A stretch of 64,000 nucleotides of DNA from Leucobacter sp. cx-328 (GCF_014530035.1 NZ_JACVMX010000010.1:54546-118545); one strand, 5' to 3'; shown: positions 37,591 through 46,120, counted from the stretch's first letter. Program-made: numbers and translations. The notes: generated by a model from the sequence alone, not told the origin.

Positions 37591-39303
37591 CTAGCCCGCG
37601 GCGATCATCAGCTCCCGCACCTCGCGACGCAGTACCTTGCCAATGAGCGAGCGAGGGAGCTCGTCGACCACATCCACGCGCTTGGGAACCTTGTAGGCCG
37701 CAAGTCGGCTGCGGCAGAAGGTACGCACGGCATCGGTATCGACGTCAGCGCCTTCGCGCACGACGATCGCAGCAGCGACCATCTCCGAGCCGTCACCGCG
37801 GGGGAGTGCCACGACTGCGGCCTGGTCGATGTCGGGGTGCGAGACGAGCACCTCTTCGACTTCGCTTGGGGAGACGTTGAAGCCACCAGTGATGATGAGC
37901 TCCTTCTTGCGGTCAACCACCGTCACGAAGCCGTCCTCGGAGACTGTCACGATGTCACCGGTGCGGAGCCAGCCGCCCTGCAGCAGGGTCTCGGCGGTGT
38001 CGTCCGGACGGTTCCAGTAGCCCTTGAAGACCTGCGGGCCCCGCAGCAGGAGTTCGCCGGGCTGGCCGGGCTCGACCTCAATCGTTGGATCGTCAGGATC
38101 AATGACGCGGATCTCGGTGCTCGGGAACGGCACGCCAACCGAGCCGGGGCGACGGGCCGGGCCTGCCGGGTTGCCGAGTGCAACGGGCGAAGCCTCGGTC
38201 ATGCCGTAGCCCTCGACGAGGAGCCCGCCGGTAACTTCCTCCCAGCGCTGCACGGTCGAGACCGGGAGCGGCATTGCGCCCGAGATGGCGAAGCGAATTG
38301 TTGAGAGGTCGATCTTGCCGTTGAGCGCTTCGCGGGCGAGACGGTCGTACATCGGGGGAACACCGGGTAGGAAGGTCGGCGGTGACTTTTTCGCCGCCTG
38401 CTTCACGAGGTCGACGTCGAAGGTTGGGAAGAGCACGAGGCGCGCACCAATGCTCATCGCAAAGGTGAGGCACAGTGTCAGACCGTACGCGTGGAACAGC
38501 GGGAGAACGCCGTAGAAGACCTCATTGCCTTCGTGGAGCCCGGGCAGCCACTCACGCCCTTGCATTGCATTCGCACGCAGGTTTGCATGGGTGAGGATCG
38601 CACCCTTGGGCCGGCCGGTCGTGCCACTCGTGTACTGCAGCACGGCGATGTCTTCGAGTTCAGGGCCAGCGACTCGCTTCGAGATGCGGTTGCCGAACAA
38701 TGACTCCCACGGGCGCATGTCTTTCGATGCCGGCTTCGCGGTGAGCTTTTTGCGTGCGGTGCGGGCCTTTGAAATGGGGAGGCGCAGCGCGAACTGCTGC
38801 AAGCCTGGCATTGCCTTCGTCATGTTGACGGTGATGATGTGATGCGGGCGCACGTCGGCTGGGAGAGCGTCGATCTTCTCGCTCGCCACGTCCCAGACGA
38901 TCGCGACGGTCGCCTCATGATCTTCAAACTGATGGCGCAGTTCGCGCTCGGTGTAGAGCGGGTTGTGCTCGACCACAACGGCGCCGAGTCGGAGCACCGC
39001 GTAGAACGCGATGACGTGCTGCGGGCAGCTCGGGAGCACCAGCGCTACGCGGTCGCCCTTACGCACGCCGAGCTTGCGGAGGCCGGCTGCGGCTCGCTCG
39101 ACCTCGTCGTACAGTTCTTTATACGTGGTGGTGCGCCCGAAGAACTCGAGCGCGACGTTGTTGGCGAACCGCTTGGCGCTCACCTTGAGTGCGTCGGGGA
39201 GGGTCTGCGTGACCTCATCAATTTCGGGACGCACGCCCTCGGCGTAGGAAGCGAGCCACGGTCGCGTCTCATCTGGCTGAGCCTGGTTGTTTGCTGCAGT
39301 CAT
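37591..39303 (-). CDS. Long-chain fatty acid-CoA ligase (FadD-like)
   Basis: A 570-residue ANL enzyme with the P-loop LQYTSGTTGRPKGAIL (about residues 226-241), LVEGYGMTEASPVALGNP, GWLRTGDIV and the hinge DRKKELIITGGFNVSP. The catalytic lysine is in PRSLIGKVLRR. It is paralogous to the ligase at 7907-9622, sharing blocks such as AFYAVLRLGAVVVEHNPLYT. It starts at ATG 39303 after GGGAGG. An ATCCCC-AG-TGGGGTAT palindrome about 50 bp upstream may be an operator. Confidence 0.92.
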   Translation of the reverse strand: MTAANNQAQPDETRPWLASYAEGVRPEIDEVTQTLPDALKVSAKRFANNVALEFFGRTTTYKELYDEVERAAAGLRKLGVRKGDRVALVLPSCPQHVIAFYAVLRLGAVVVEHNPLYTERELRHQFEDHEATVAIVWDVASEKIDALPADVRPHHIITVNMTKAMPGLQQFALRLPISKARTARKKLTAKPASKDMRPWESLFGNRISKRVAGPELEDIAVLQYTSGTTGRPKGAILTHANLRANAMQGREWLPGLHEGNEVFYGVLPLFHAYGLTLCLTFAMSIGARLVLFPTFDVDLVKQAAKKSPPTFLPGVPPMYDRLAREALNGKIDLSTIRFAISGAMPLPVSTVQRWEEVTGGLLVEGYGMTEASPVALGNPAGPARRPGSVGVPFPSTEIRVIDPDDPTIEVEPGQPGELLLRGPQVFKGYWNRPDDTAETLLQGGWLRTGDIVTVSEDGFVTVVDRKKELIITGGFNVSPSEVEEVLVSHPDIDQAAVVALPRGDGSEMVAAAIVVREGADVDTDAVRTFCRSRLAAYKVPKRVDVVDELPRSLIGKVLRREVRELMIAAG

Positions 39304-39352
39304 GTGCTGGCCTCCCTGCCATTCGGTATGAGGCGAGCCTAGTGTCTGTTAC

Positions 39353-39368
39353 ATCCCCAGTGGGGTAT
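39353..39368. promoter_or_regulatory. Candidate operator upstream of the acyl-CoA ligase
   Basis: ATCCCCAGTGGGGTAT is nearly symmetrical (CCCCA/TGGGG core). It lies 49 bp upstream of the ligase start, between it and the TRIC channel gene stop. It is a plausible repressor site, but it could also be part of a weak terminator. Confidence 0.35.
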
Positions 39369-39391
39369 CTATTCCTGGGTGCGGAGTGTGG

Positions 39392-40027
39392 CTAGTTGGT
39401 GACTCTGCGCGGTTTGGGCAGATGCCATCCGCGCGCGTAGGACGTCAGGCGGAGGGCAGTGGCGACCACACCACCGGCTGCCGTCGCGATGAGGAGATGT
39501 CCGGTCATCTGAGTGATCAGCGTTGCGATGATTGCGCCGACTATTGCTGAGACGGCGTAGAGCTCACGCGTCAGAACGCCGGGCACGTCATTCACGAGTA
39601 CGTCGCGAATCACGCCACCGCCAATCGCAACAACCGTGCCAACGAATACAGCGGTGACGAAGCCGAAGCCCTTCTCAGCCGAGATCGCGGCACCGTACGC
39701 GGCAAAGATACCGAGACCCAGCGCATCGAACACGATCTCAAACATGCGAATCTTCGAGAGGCTTGGATGGAAGAAGAACGTGGCAAGAGACGCAAGGAGG
39801 GCTGATGTCCAGTAGGGCCAGTGCGTGAATGAGACCGGCGGATGAACGCCGAGAATCATGTCGCGGATCACGCCGCCACCAATACCCGTAGCCAGGCCGA
39901 CGACGAGCACTCCGAGAAGGTCAAGATTGTGGCGGACTCCAACAAGTGCGCCAGATACGGCAAACGCAACAATGCCAATAATCCACAGGGCCTCGATGAC
40001 CCATCCAGCAATTTCAACCATGCCCAT
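39392..40027 (-). CDS. Trimeric intracellular cation channel (TRIC/UPF0126) family protein
   Basis: A 211-residue protein made of two repeats of three TM helices plus a seventh. Each repeat carries the glycine-rich motif TGIGGGVIRD or AIGGGVIRD (about residues 47-56 and 135-143), the hallmark of bacterial TRIC channels, which conduct K+ or Na+. The C-terminus is basic (LPKPRRVTN). The ATG at 40027 lies next to the AT-rich ATTTTATATGGG region. It precedes the acyl-CoA ligase gene on the same strand by 88 bp. Confidence 0.9.
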   Translation of the reverse strand: MGMVEIAGWVIEALWIIGIVAFAVSGALVGVRHNLDLLGVLVVGLATGIGGGVIRDMILGVHPPVSFTHWPYWTSALLASLATFFFHPSLSKIRMFEIVFDALGLGIFAAYGAAISAEKGFGFVTAVFVGTVVAIGGGVIRDVLVNDVPGVLTRELYAVSAIVGAIIATLITQMTGHLLIATAAGGVVATALRLTSYARGWHLPKPRRVTN

Positions 40028-40092
40028 ATTTTATATGGGTGGGCGGATCGACGACTCCTGCAGGTGGAACTGTGGCGGGGCCGGCGGGTGCC

Positions 40093-40134
40093 TGTTGTTT
40101 GTTGTTTGTGGTCTGTGGTCTGTGGTCTGTGGTC
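40093..40134. repeat. Heptanucleotide tandem repeat (TGTTGTT x2, TGTGGTC x4)
   Basis: Six head-to-tail 7-bp units occupy 42 bp of the non-coding stretch 40028-40657. An open frame crosses it but has no coding character, so I treat it as intergenic simple-sequence DNA. Confidence 0.85.
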
Positions 40135-40389
40135 TGTGCATTATCCCGGTCAGGGGTTTCGGGACCCTTTGGCGCTTTGGCGTTGTCAGGCCCGCACCTG
40201 TGGGGCGCCGCTGTGGCCTATGCTCTTGCCGTGCAAATTAGGGAGAGGATTGGCACGCGCCCAGGGCGCGCCTGAAATCTATTGGGGCAGCCATGGCGTG
40301 AGCCATGGCTGGGCGTCATTCCTCGTCAGAGGAACCTGGGATGAGTGGTGCTGGCCCGTGAGCGGAGCTGCTTGAGCGTGTCGCCAGGC

Positions 40390-40488
40390 TTCACCCTGCC
40401 GAAACCGACCGTTTCTCCCGAAACATGGCCTTTCATGCGCATGAAAGGGGTGATCTCGGCAGAAACCCCTAGTTTCGAGGGGTTGGGG
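40390..40488. repeat. Dispersed nested-palindrome element A, copy 4
   Basis: Arms TTCACCCTGCCGAAA and TTTCGAGGGGTTGG, inner GTTTCTCCCGAAAC and ATCTCGGCAGAAAC, and a perfect 20-bp centre CCTTTCATGCGCATGAAAGG (40429-40448). It lies upstream of the TRIC gene and downstream of the tRNA-Arg genes, both read on the minus strand. Confidence 0.88.
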
Positions 40489-40587
40489 CTGAGCGGTGTG
40501 AGAAACCCTTGTTTTGCGGGGGTGGCCTCAAGGGAGAAGGGCGGCGCGGTGCGCCGGCTGCCTCGATCCGCCGGTCCGCCAACTCGG

Positions 40588-40615
40588 CACCACAACACCA
40601 CAACACCACAACACC
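40588..40615. repeat. Octanucleotide tandem repeat (CACCACAA x3.5)
   Basis: Three exact 8-bp units plus a half unit lie directly beside the tRNA-Arg terminator. Slippage is possible. No function is apparent. Confidence 0.85.
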
Positions 40616-40617
40616 AA

Positions 40618-40650
40618 AAAGACCCGGTCACATTCCGTGACCGGGTCTTT
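40618..40650 (-). terminator. Terminator of the downstream tRNA-Arg copy
   Basis: AAAGACCCGGTCAC pairs with GTGACCGGGTCTTT around an ATTCC loop, 8 bp beyond the tRNA 3' end on the minus strand. Confidence 0.8.
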
Positions 40651-40657
40651 ACTCTGG

Positions 40658-40731
40658 TGCGCCCCAAGGGATTCGAACCCCTGACCTTCTGATCCGTAGT
40701 CAGATGCTCTATCCAGCTGAGCTAGGGGCGC
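40658..40731 (-). tRNA. tRNA-Arg (ACG), copy 1
   Basis: A 74-nt cloverleaf: acceptor GCGCCCC pairs with GGGGCGC, the anticodon loop is CTACGGA (anticodon ACG, reading CGN arginine codons) and the T-loop is GGTTCGAATCC. No CCA is encoded. It is identical to the copy 81 bp away. Each copy has its own hairpin terminator. Confidence 0.95.
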
Positions 40732-40772
40732 ATGCTGCCGAATTCTCGGCCGCTAGCTGTTGATTTCTCAAC

Positions 40773-40806
40773 AAAATACCCGGCCACTTTCGTGACCGGG
40801 TATTTT
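40773..40806 (-). terminator. Terminator between the two tRNA-Arg genes
   Basis: AAAATACCCGGCCAC pairs with GTGACCGGGTATTTT (one G-T pair) around a TTTC loop. It lies directly after the second tRNA-Arg copy in the direction of transcription. Its stem resembles that of the terminator at 40618, as expected of a duplication. Confidence 0.75.
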
Positions 40807-40812
40807 TAGCGG

Positions 40813-40886
40813 TGCGCCCCAAGGGATTCGAACCCCTGACCTTCTGATCCGTAGTCAGATGCTCTATCCAGCTGAGCTAGGGGCGC
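40813..40886 (-). tRNA. tRNA-Arg (ACG), copy 2
   Basis: The 74-nt sequence is identical to the copy at 40658-40731, with the same ACG anticodon and no encoded CCA. The flanks also share TGATnTCTCAACAAAA, so the repeated unit is larger than the tRNA itself. Confidence 0.95.
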
Positions 40887-41074
40887 ATGCTACTGATTGC
40901 TCAGTCGCTATACCGTTGATCTCTCAACAAAAGAAAACTTTACACGGCCTCCCCGCGAAACAAAAATCAGGGCGCTAAGATTTCGCATCCCGCGAGTGTC
41001 GTTGGGGCAGAATTCCGCATAGATCTCCCGCTGAACGCCTATTTACCTCAGAAACTGCGGGTACTCTGGATGTT

Positions 41075-41653
41075 GTGCCTATGAACACTTCGAGCGAACA
41101 TTCGTCCACGACTGAGCCCAATGCTGCACTGATCCGCGCAGAAGGCCTGATTGCCGAGCTGCCTGATTACCCGGCTCCGGGCATCCTCTTCCGCGACATC
41201 ATGCCGCTGCTTGCCGACGGCGATGCGCTCCGCGCCACCGTCGAAGCGATGATTGCGCCTTTCGAAGGCAAGTATGACGTCATCGCGGGCTTGGAGGCGC
41301 GTGGCTTCCTGCTCGCTTCTGCTGCCGCATACGCTGCGGGTGTCGGCGTGATGCCGATCCGCAAGGCTGGCAAGCTCCCGCGCCCGGCCGCAAAGGCAGA
41401 TTACGCGCTGGAGTACGGCACCGCGTCGATTGAGGCGCACAATGACTTCCCGCGCGGCACCCGTGTGCTGCTTCTTGATGACGTGCTTGCGACCGGCGGA
41501 ACCCTCGCCGCAGCCCGCGAGCTCATGGCCGAGCTTGGCTACGTCGTCGCCGGCACCACCGTGCTGTTCGAGATTGACGGGCTTGGCGGACGTGACGTGA
41601 TCGGTGATCCCGAGCTGCACACGGTCTTCCATAACGCGCACGAAGCGCAGTAA
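41075..41653 (+). CDS. apt: Adenine phosphoribosyltransferase
   Basis: A 192-residue type I phosphoribosyltransferase that salvages adenine to AMP with PRPP. Motifs are LPDYPAPGILFRDIMPLL (adenine/hood region), GLEARGFLLASA, PIRKAGKLP and the PRPP-binding loop VLLLDDVLATGGTLAAA (about residues 130-146). Translation could start at GTG 41075 or ATG 41081; no strong ribosome site decides. In many actinobacteria apt sits near relA, which is not the case here. Confidence 0.92.
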   Translation: MPMNTSSEHSSTTEPNAALIRAEGLIAELPDYPAPGILFRDIMPLLADGDALRATVEAMIAPFEGKYDVIAGLEARGFLLASAAAYAAGVGVMPIRKAGKLPRPAAKADYALEYGTASIEAHNDFPRGTRVLLLDDVLATGGTLAAARELMAELGYVVAGTTVLFEIDGLGGRDVIGDPELHTVFHNAHEAQ

Positions 41654-41668
41654 CTAGATTTGAGCTCC

Positions 41669-43444
41669 ATGTCACTTTCCTCTGCATCCGCTGCATTCTT
41701 CGCCGGACGCGACCAGCTGCTGTCCCTAGCGGGCGATCCCGCGCGCGCTCGCGAAGAGTTCGTCTGGCCCGACGTTGGGCCAGACTTCAACTGGGCACTT
41801 GACGTCTTTGACGTCATCGCGGCCGGCGATGACCCCGGGAGCGAGGGCGGCGACGCGATCGCACTCTGGATCGCAGAGCAGAACGGCAACGAGCAGAAGA
41901 TCTCGTTCGCCGAGATGAAGCGTCGTTCTGACCAGGTCGCGAACTGGATGCGCAGCATCGGTGTGCGCAAGGGCGACGTCGCAATGCTTATGCTCGGCAA
42001 CCGCCTCGAGCTGTGGGAAATCATGCTCGCGTCGATGAAGATCGGTGCAGTCATCCTGCCGACGTCGGTCGTGCTCGGCTCGCACGAGCTCGAAGATCGC
42101 GTCGCTCGCGGCCAGGTCAAGTGGGTCTTCGCTGCCCCCGAAGACGCAGTGAAGTTTACCGCAGTTCCCGGTAAGTACCGCGGCGTCTGCGTCGGCTTCG
42201 AAGCAGCTGACAAGAACCAACGCGCCGCGCTCTGGGACTGGTCGCCGTATGATGAGGCGCGATCCGCGTCCCAGGCACCGATCTCACGGGTGACCGTGAG
42301 CGAAGATCCCGCGCTGATCTACTTCACTTCGGGAACCACGAGCCTGCCCAAGATCGTCGTGCACTCGCACACGAGCTACCCGCTCGGCCATCTCACGACG
42401 ATGTCGTGGATCGGCGTGCGCCCCGGCGACATTCACTCGGTCATCAGCGCGCCCGGTTGGGGCAAGCACGCATGGTCGAGTTTCTATGGACCGTGGCACG
42501 TTGGTGCGACGATCTTTGTTGCGAACTATGCAAAGTTCGACGCGGATCACCTGGCCGCCGAACTGGACCGCGTCGGCGTGAACACCTTCTGTGCGCCGCC
42601 CACCGTGTGGCGCATGCTCATTCAGAAGAAGCTCGAGCACAAGCCCGCCGCGCTGCGCGAGGTCGTGTCGGCTGGCGAACCGCTCAATCCCGAGGTCATC
42701 GCGCGAATCGAGGAGTGGTGGGGACTCACCATCCGCGACGGATACGGCCAGACCGAAACCACCGCACTCATCGCGACTATGCCAGGCGACAGCGTCGTGG
42801 CAGGCGCAATGGGCCGTCCGTTGCCCGGCGTCGATGTTGTACTCGTCGACCCGATGACCGGCGAGCCGGCTGCTGAGGGTGAAGTCTGCTTGCGCCTCGG
42901 CGCAGAAGAAGGCGGATCGGCCACTCGCAGACCCGTGAACCTCATGCCCGGCTACTTCGGCAATCCCGAGGCAACCGCGAAGGCCACCGCCGGCGGATAC
43001 TTCCACACCGGCGACGTCGCGGAAGCAGACGAGTCTGGCGTGCTGACCTTTATCGGTCGCACCGATGACATCTTCAAGTCCAGCGACTTTAAGGTCTCGC
43101 CCTTCGAAGTTGAGAGCGCGCTCATCGAGCACGAGTTCGTTGCCGAGGCGGCCGTTGTTGGCGCACCCGATGACACTCGCCTCAACGTCACCAAGGCGTA
43201 CGTCGGGCTGGCGCCCGGCGTCTCGGGGGATTCCGAAGCCGCGCGTGCGATCCTGGCGCACGCACGCGTGGCGTTGCCACCGTACATGCGCGTTCGCCGC
43301 GTGGAGTTCTTCGAGCTGCCGAAGACGATCTCGGGCAAGATCCGCCGCGTTGAACTGCGCAAGCGCGAGGTTGAGGCCTTCGAAGCTGGCACGCGCATCG
43401 AGAGCGAGTGGCGCGAGGAAGACTTCCCCGACTTGAAGCGGTAG
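41669..43444 (+). CDS. Acyl-CoA synthetase (acetyl-/medium-chain AMP-binding family)
   Basis: A 591-residue ANL enzyme resembling the acetyl-CoA/medium-chain group rather than FadD. P-loop LIYFTSGTTSLPKIVVHSH (note SLPK instead of GxPK), GWGKHAWSSFYGPWHVGATI, RDGYGQTETTALIA, GYFHTGDVAE and the hinge GRTDDIFKSSDFKVSP are visible. The catalytic lysine is in PKTISGKIRR. It probably activates short- or medium-chain carboxylates; the substrate is unknown. ATG 41669 is preferred over TTG 41660. It follows apt by 15 bp, so the two are probably co-transcribed. Confidence 0.88.
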   Translation: MSLSSASAAFFAGRDQLLSLAGDPARAREEFVWPDVGPDFNWALDVFDVIAAGDDPGSEGGDAIALWIAEQNGNEQKISFAEMKRRSDQVANWMRSIGVRKGDVAMLMLGNRLELWEIMLASMKIGAVILPTSVVLGSHELEDRVARGQVKWVFAAPEDAVKFTAVPGKYRGVCVGFEAADKNQRAALWDWSPYDEARSASQAPISRVTVSEDPALIYFTSGTTSLPKIVVHSHTSYPLGHLTTMSWIGVRPGDIHSVISAPGWGKHAWSSFYGPWHVGATIFVANYAKFDADHLAAELDRVGVNTFCAPPTVWRMLIQKKLEHKPAALREVVSAGEPLNPEVIARIEEWWGLTIRDGYGQTETTALIATMPGDSVVAGAMGRPLPGVDVVLVDPMTGEPAAEGEVCLRLGAEEGGSATRRPVNLMPGYFGNPEATAKATAGGYFHTGDVAEADESGVLTFIGRTDDIFKSSDFKVSPFEVESALIEHEFVAEAAVVGAPDDTRLNVTKAYVGLAPGVSGDSEAARAILAHARVALPPYMRVRRVEFFELPKTISGKIRRVELRKREVEAFEAGTRIESEWREEDFPDLKR

Positions 43445-43508
43445 TGGGCGCCCGCGTTGGCACCTCCCGCGCCGCTCAGCCGCGTCGCCCGCCAACCCCG
43501 GCGCCGCT

Positions 43509-43593
43509 GACCCCGCGAAAAGGGCCCGTTCTCTCGAAACCGGTAGTTTCATGCGCATGAAACCCCTGTTTTTGTGAGAACGGGCCCTTTTCG
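43509..43593. repeat. Dispersed nested-palindrome element A, copy 5 (terminator-like)
   Basis: The arms CGAAAAGGGCCCGTTCT (43516-43532) and AGAACGGGCCCTTTTCG (43577-43593) pair perfectly over 17 bp. The centre GTTTCATGCGCATGAAAC (43546-43563) is a perfect 18-bp palindrome. The right arm ends in TTTTCG, so this copy could end transcription of the acyl-CoA synthetase. Confidence 0.85.
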
Positions 43594-43620
43594 TTGCCTT
43601 GGCCCTCGCTGACCGGGGTT

Positions 43621-43665
43621 GGTGGACAATGCAGCCCGGCCGTTGGCCGGCCCGTTCTTATTGGC
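43621..43665 (+). repeat. Dispersed GC-rich element B, copy 3 (short)
   Basis: The core GCAGCCCGGCCGTTGGCCGG followed by CCCGTTCTT matches the cores of 9768-9846 and 19965-20047; the rest has diverged. It again follows element A, here by 28 bp. Confidence 0.7.
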
Positions 43666-43710
43666 GCGCATTCGCGCGGGGGAGAGCTGGGCGTCGAACC
43701 TGCGCGCGAG

Positions 43711-43974
43711 TCATCCACAGTGAAAGCGGAATTATGGTCCAAACCAGGGCCGAAAAATAGGCCTTGCTACGAATTACACACATGTAATTATCCACATGTG
43801 GATAACTCCATGTGTGTAATTCCAATGGTGGCGTTAGGCCAGTTGTCACAATGATTTTGGACTCTGGCGGACGCGGGCGTTTCGTGGTACGTGTGAGAAA
43901 CCTGGGAGCTTTTCGCCAAGTTATACACAGTTATGCACAGGTTGTGCACCGACGTCCCGGGCGTGTGGGGATAA
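43711..43974. other. DnaA-box cluster with an 18-bp double-box palindrome
   Basis: The gap before menC contains TTATCCACATGTGGATAA (43788-43805), two perfect DnaA boxes (TTATCCACA) in direct inverted contact. A wider palindrome, GAATTACACACATG with CATGTGTGTAATTC, surrounds it. Further TTWTNCACA boxes are TTATACACA (43921-43929) and TTATGCACA (43931-43939). Weaker matches are TCATCCACA (43711-43719), TTGTGCACC (43942-43950) and a TGTGGGGATAA variant (43964-43974). The stretch is AT-rich for this genome and non-coding. No dnaA, dnaN, rpmH or parAB is adjacent, so a DnaA-titrating or regulatory site is more likely than the main origin (inference). Confidence 0.55.
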
Positions 43975-44067
43975 GCTGCCGGGCGTGTTCGTCCAGGAGC
44001 GCCCGCGGAGGCCGTGGCTGCTCGTCGTGACGAGAAATGGTATGCGCTGAGGCGCTGGGGTGCCGGG

Positions 44068-45048
44068 CTACAGCGCCGCGAAGCAGCGCTGCACGCGTTC
44101 GAGCCACCAAGCTTCGCGGTCGGGCGCTGCTCGGAACTTCTCAAGCGCAGCAGGGGCAACCTCCGGGCGCCGAACAGGAAGTTCACCGCCTACAGGCAGC
44201 AGTGGATCCGCCGCCACATCACCATCAAGCAGCGCAACCGTGGCAAGCCCACAGGCGCCAGCGAGCATTCCCTCGGGAAGTGCAGCCGCTAGGTGCAGCC
44301 CCATGGAAATGCCAATTGACGTGTCAAGTGCGCTGGAGATCACCACCGGAAGCCCAGCCTCCGCAACGATGTCGAGGGCCGAGGCAATCCCGCCGAGCGG
44401 CTGCGCCTTCACAATGAGCAGGTCCGCTGCGCCGGCGCGGGCCACGGCCAGCGGGTCCTCTGCCTTGCGCACGCTTTCATCAGCGGCGATGCGCACCGAT
44501 CCGCCCAACATCTCGCGCAGCTGTGCCAGCTCGGGCACGGTTGCGACTGGCTGTTCCGCGTATTCGAGCCCGAATGGTGCGAGCTTGGTGATGGCCTCGT
44601 GGGCTTCGCTCACGGACCAGCCGCAGTTTGAGTCGATGCGGATCCGCGCCCCATCGCCCATGATCTCCCGCACGGCGGCGACGCGAGCGATGTCGTCCGC
44701 GAGTGATTGGCCGCGTTCAGCCACCTTGACCTTGGCGGTTGTGCAACCGGGGAAGCGCTCCAAGATGTGAGCAACACTGTCGGCCGCGATCGCGGGAACG
44801 GTCGCGTTGACGGGAATTGTTGTGCGCAACGGTGCGGGCACCGCGCCCCATCCGTACTCGAGTGCGGCAGCCAGCCAGCGCGAGGCCTCGGCGTCGTCAT
44901 ACTCCGGGAACGGGGAAAACTCACTCGCGCCATTGGGTGCATCGAAGATGACGGCTTCGCGAACGGTGATTCCGCGGAACCGCGTGCGCGTGGGAATTGC
45001 AACCACGCTCGCAGATGTGAGTAACGCTTCGAGAGACGGAGTGGTCAT
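44068..45048 (-). CDS. menC: o-Succinylbenzoate synthase
   Basis: A 326-residue enolase-superfamily enzyme that dehydrates SHCHC to o-succinylbenzoate in menaquinone synthesis. Seen are the acid-base lysine pair in TAKVKVAE, metal ligands in RIRIDSNCGW, LEYAEQP and IAADESV, and the second catalytic lysine in LLIVKAQPLGG. The frame continues open to 45228, but ATG 45048 gives the usual actinobacterial length. It is divergent from menB across a 130-bp gap. Confidence 0.92.
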   Translation of the reverse strand: MTTPSLEALLTSASVVAIPTRTRFRGITVREAVIFDAPNGASEFSPFPEYDDAEASRWLAAALEYGWGAVPAPLRTTIPVNATVPAIAADSVAHILERFPGCTTAKVKVAERGQSLADDIARVAAVREIMGDGARIRIDSNCGWSVSEAHEAITKLAPFGLEYAEQPVATVPELAQLREMLGGSVRIAADESVRKAEDPLAVARAGAADLLIVKAQPLGGIASALDIVAEAGLPVVISSALDTSIGISMGLHLAAALPEGMLAGACGLATVALLDGDVAADPLLPVGGELPVRRPEVAPAALEKFRAAPDREAWWLERVQRCFAAL

Positions 45049-45178
45049 ACTGCGATCTTCCCACGTCAGGGTGCGAGCGTCGATGCAGGCTTCGATGCGG
45101 TCGCGGTGGTGGGTGGGCCGTTGGGCGGTGCATGTGCATATCTGTCTGATGCGGCCATGAGCGAAGTAGGCTGGGCAC

Positions 45179-46120
45179 ATGACGACGCAGGATTCACAGC
45201 CCAACCAGGCGCGCAAGGTTTCTGACATCTTCGATCCCGAGGTGTGGGAGGTGGCGCCCGGTTCCGAGCGCTACACCGACATCACCGCGCACCTGAGCCT
45301 CGACGGCCGCATCGCGCGCATCGCGTTCGACCGTCCCGAGGTGCGCAATGCGTTCCGTCCGCGCACGGTTGACGAGCTGTATGACGCGCTCGATCGCGTG
45401 CGCGTGAATCCCCGCGTCGGTGTTGTGTTGCTCACAGGCAACGGTCCGAGTGCGAAGGACGGCGGTTGGTCGTTCTGCTCGGGCGGCGATCAGCGCATCC
45501 GTGGCCGTGACGGCTACAAGTACTCGGAAGACGAGACCGCGGTCGGCCCCGAGGCGTCTGCGCGCGCTGGCCGCCTGCACATCCTTGAGGTGCAGCGTTT
45601 GATCCGCTTTATGCCGAAGGTCGTCATCGCGCTGGTGCCGGGCTGGGCAGCCGGTGGCGGCCACTCGCTCAACGTGGTCTGCGACCTCACGATTGCGAGC
45701 CGAGAGCACGCGAAGTTCAAGCAGACCGACGCCGACGTTGGCTCGTTTGACGCTGGGTACGGCAGTGCCTACTTTGCGCGACAGGTCGGCCAGAAGTTCG
45801 CGCGTGAGATCTTCTTCCTCGCTGAGACCTATGACGCGGATCGCGCCCGCGAAATCGGTGCCGTGAACGAGGTTGTGCCACACGCTGAGCTCGAGACCAG
45901 GGGCATCGAGTGGGCGCGCACGATTCTGGGCAAGTCGCCGACCGCGATCCGCATGCTCAAGTATGCGATGAACGCCGTCGACGATGGCATCGTCGGTCAG
46001 CAGCTCTTCGCTGGTGAGACCACGCGCCTCGCCTACGGTACTGACGAAGCTGTTGAGGGCCGCGACTCGTTCCTCGAGAAGCGCGACCCTGACTGGTCGG
46101 CGTTCCCGTACCACTACTAA
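45179..46120 (+). CDS. menB: 1,4-Dihydroxy-2-naphthoyl-CoA synthase
   Basis: A 313-residue crotonase-fold enzyme that closes the naphthoquinone ring from OSB-CoA. Family motifs are FDRPEVRNAFRPRTVDELY, WSFCSGGDQRIRGRDGYKY (oxyanion hole and active-site loop), PGWAAGGGHSLNVVCDLTIA and the Asp/Tyr block QTDADVGSFDAGYGSAYFAR. The length fits the longer actinobacterial MenB type. It starts at ATG 45179 and ends just before an element A copy that separates it from menE. Confidence 0.95.
   Translation: MTTQDSQPNQARKVSDIFDPEVWEVAPGSERYTDITAHLSLDGRIARIAFDRPEVRNAFRPRTVDELYDALDRVRVNPRVGVVLLTGNGPSAKDGGWSFCSGGDQRIRGRDGYKYSEDETAVGPEASARAGRLHILEVQRLIRFMPKVVIALVPGWAAGGGHSLNVVCDLTIASREHAKFKQTDADVGSFDAGYGSAYFARQVGQKFAREIFFLAETYDADRAREIGAVNEVVPHAELETRGIEWARTILGKSPTAIRMLKYAMNAVDDGIVGQQLFAGETTRLAYGTDEAVEGRDSFLEKRDPDWSAFPYHY

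Noticed and set aside
39842..40375. Frame through the heptanucleotide repeats
   Set aside because: The protein is low complexity, partly antisense to the TRIC gene, and crosses element A flanks.
43690..44000. Chromosomal origin oriC
   Set aside because: DnaA boxes are present, but dnaA, dnaN, rpmH, parA and gyrB are not nearby, so I call it only a DnaA-box cluster.
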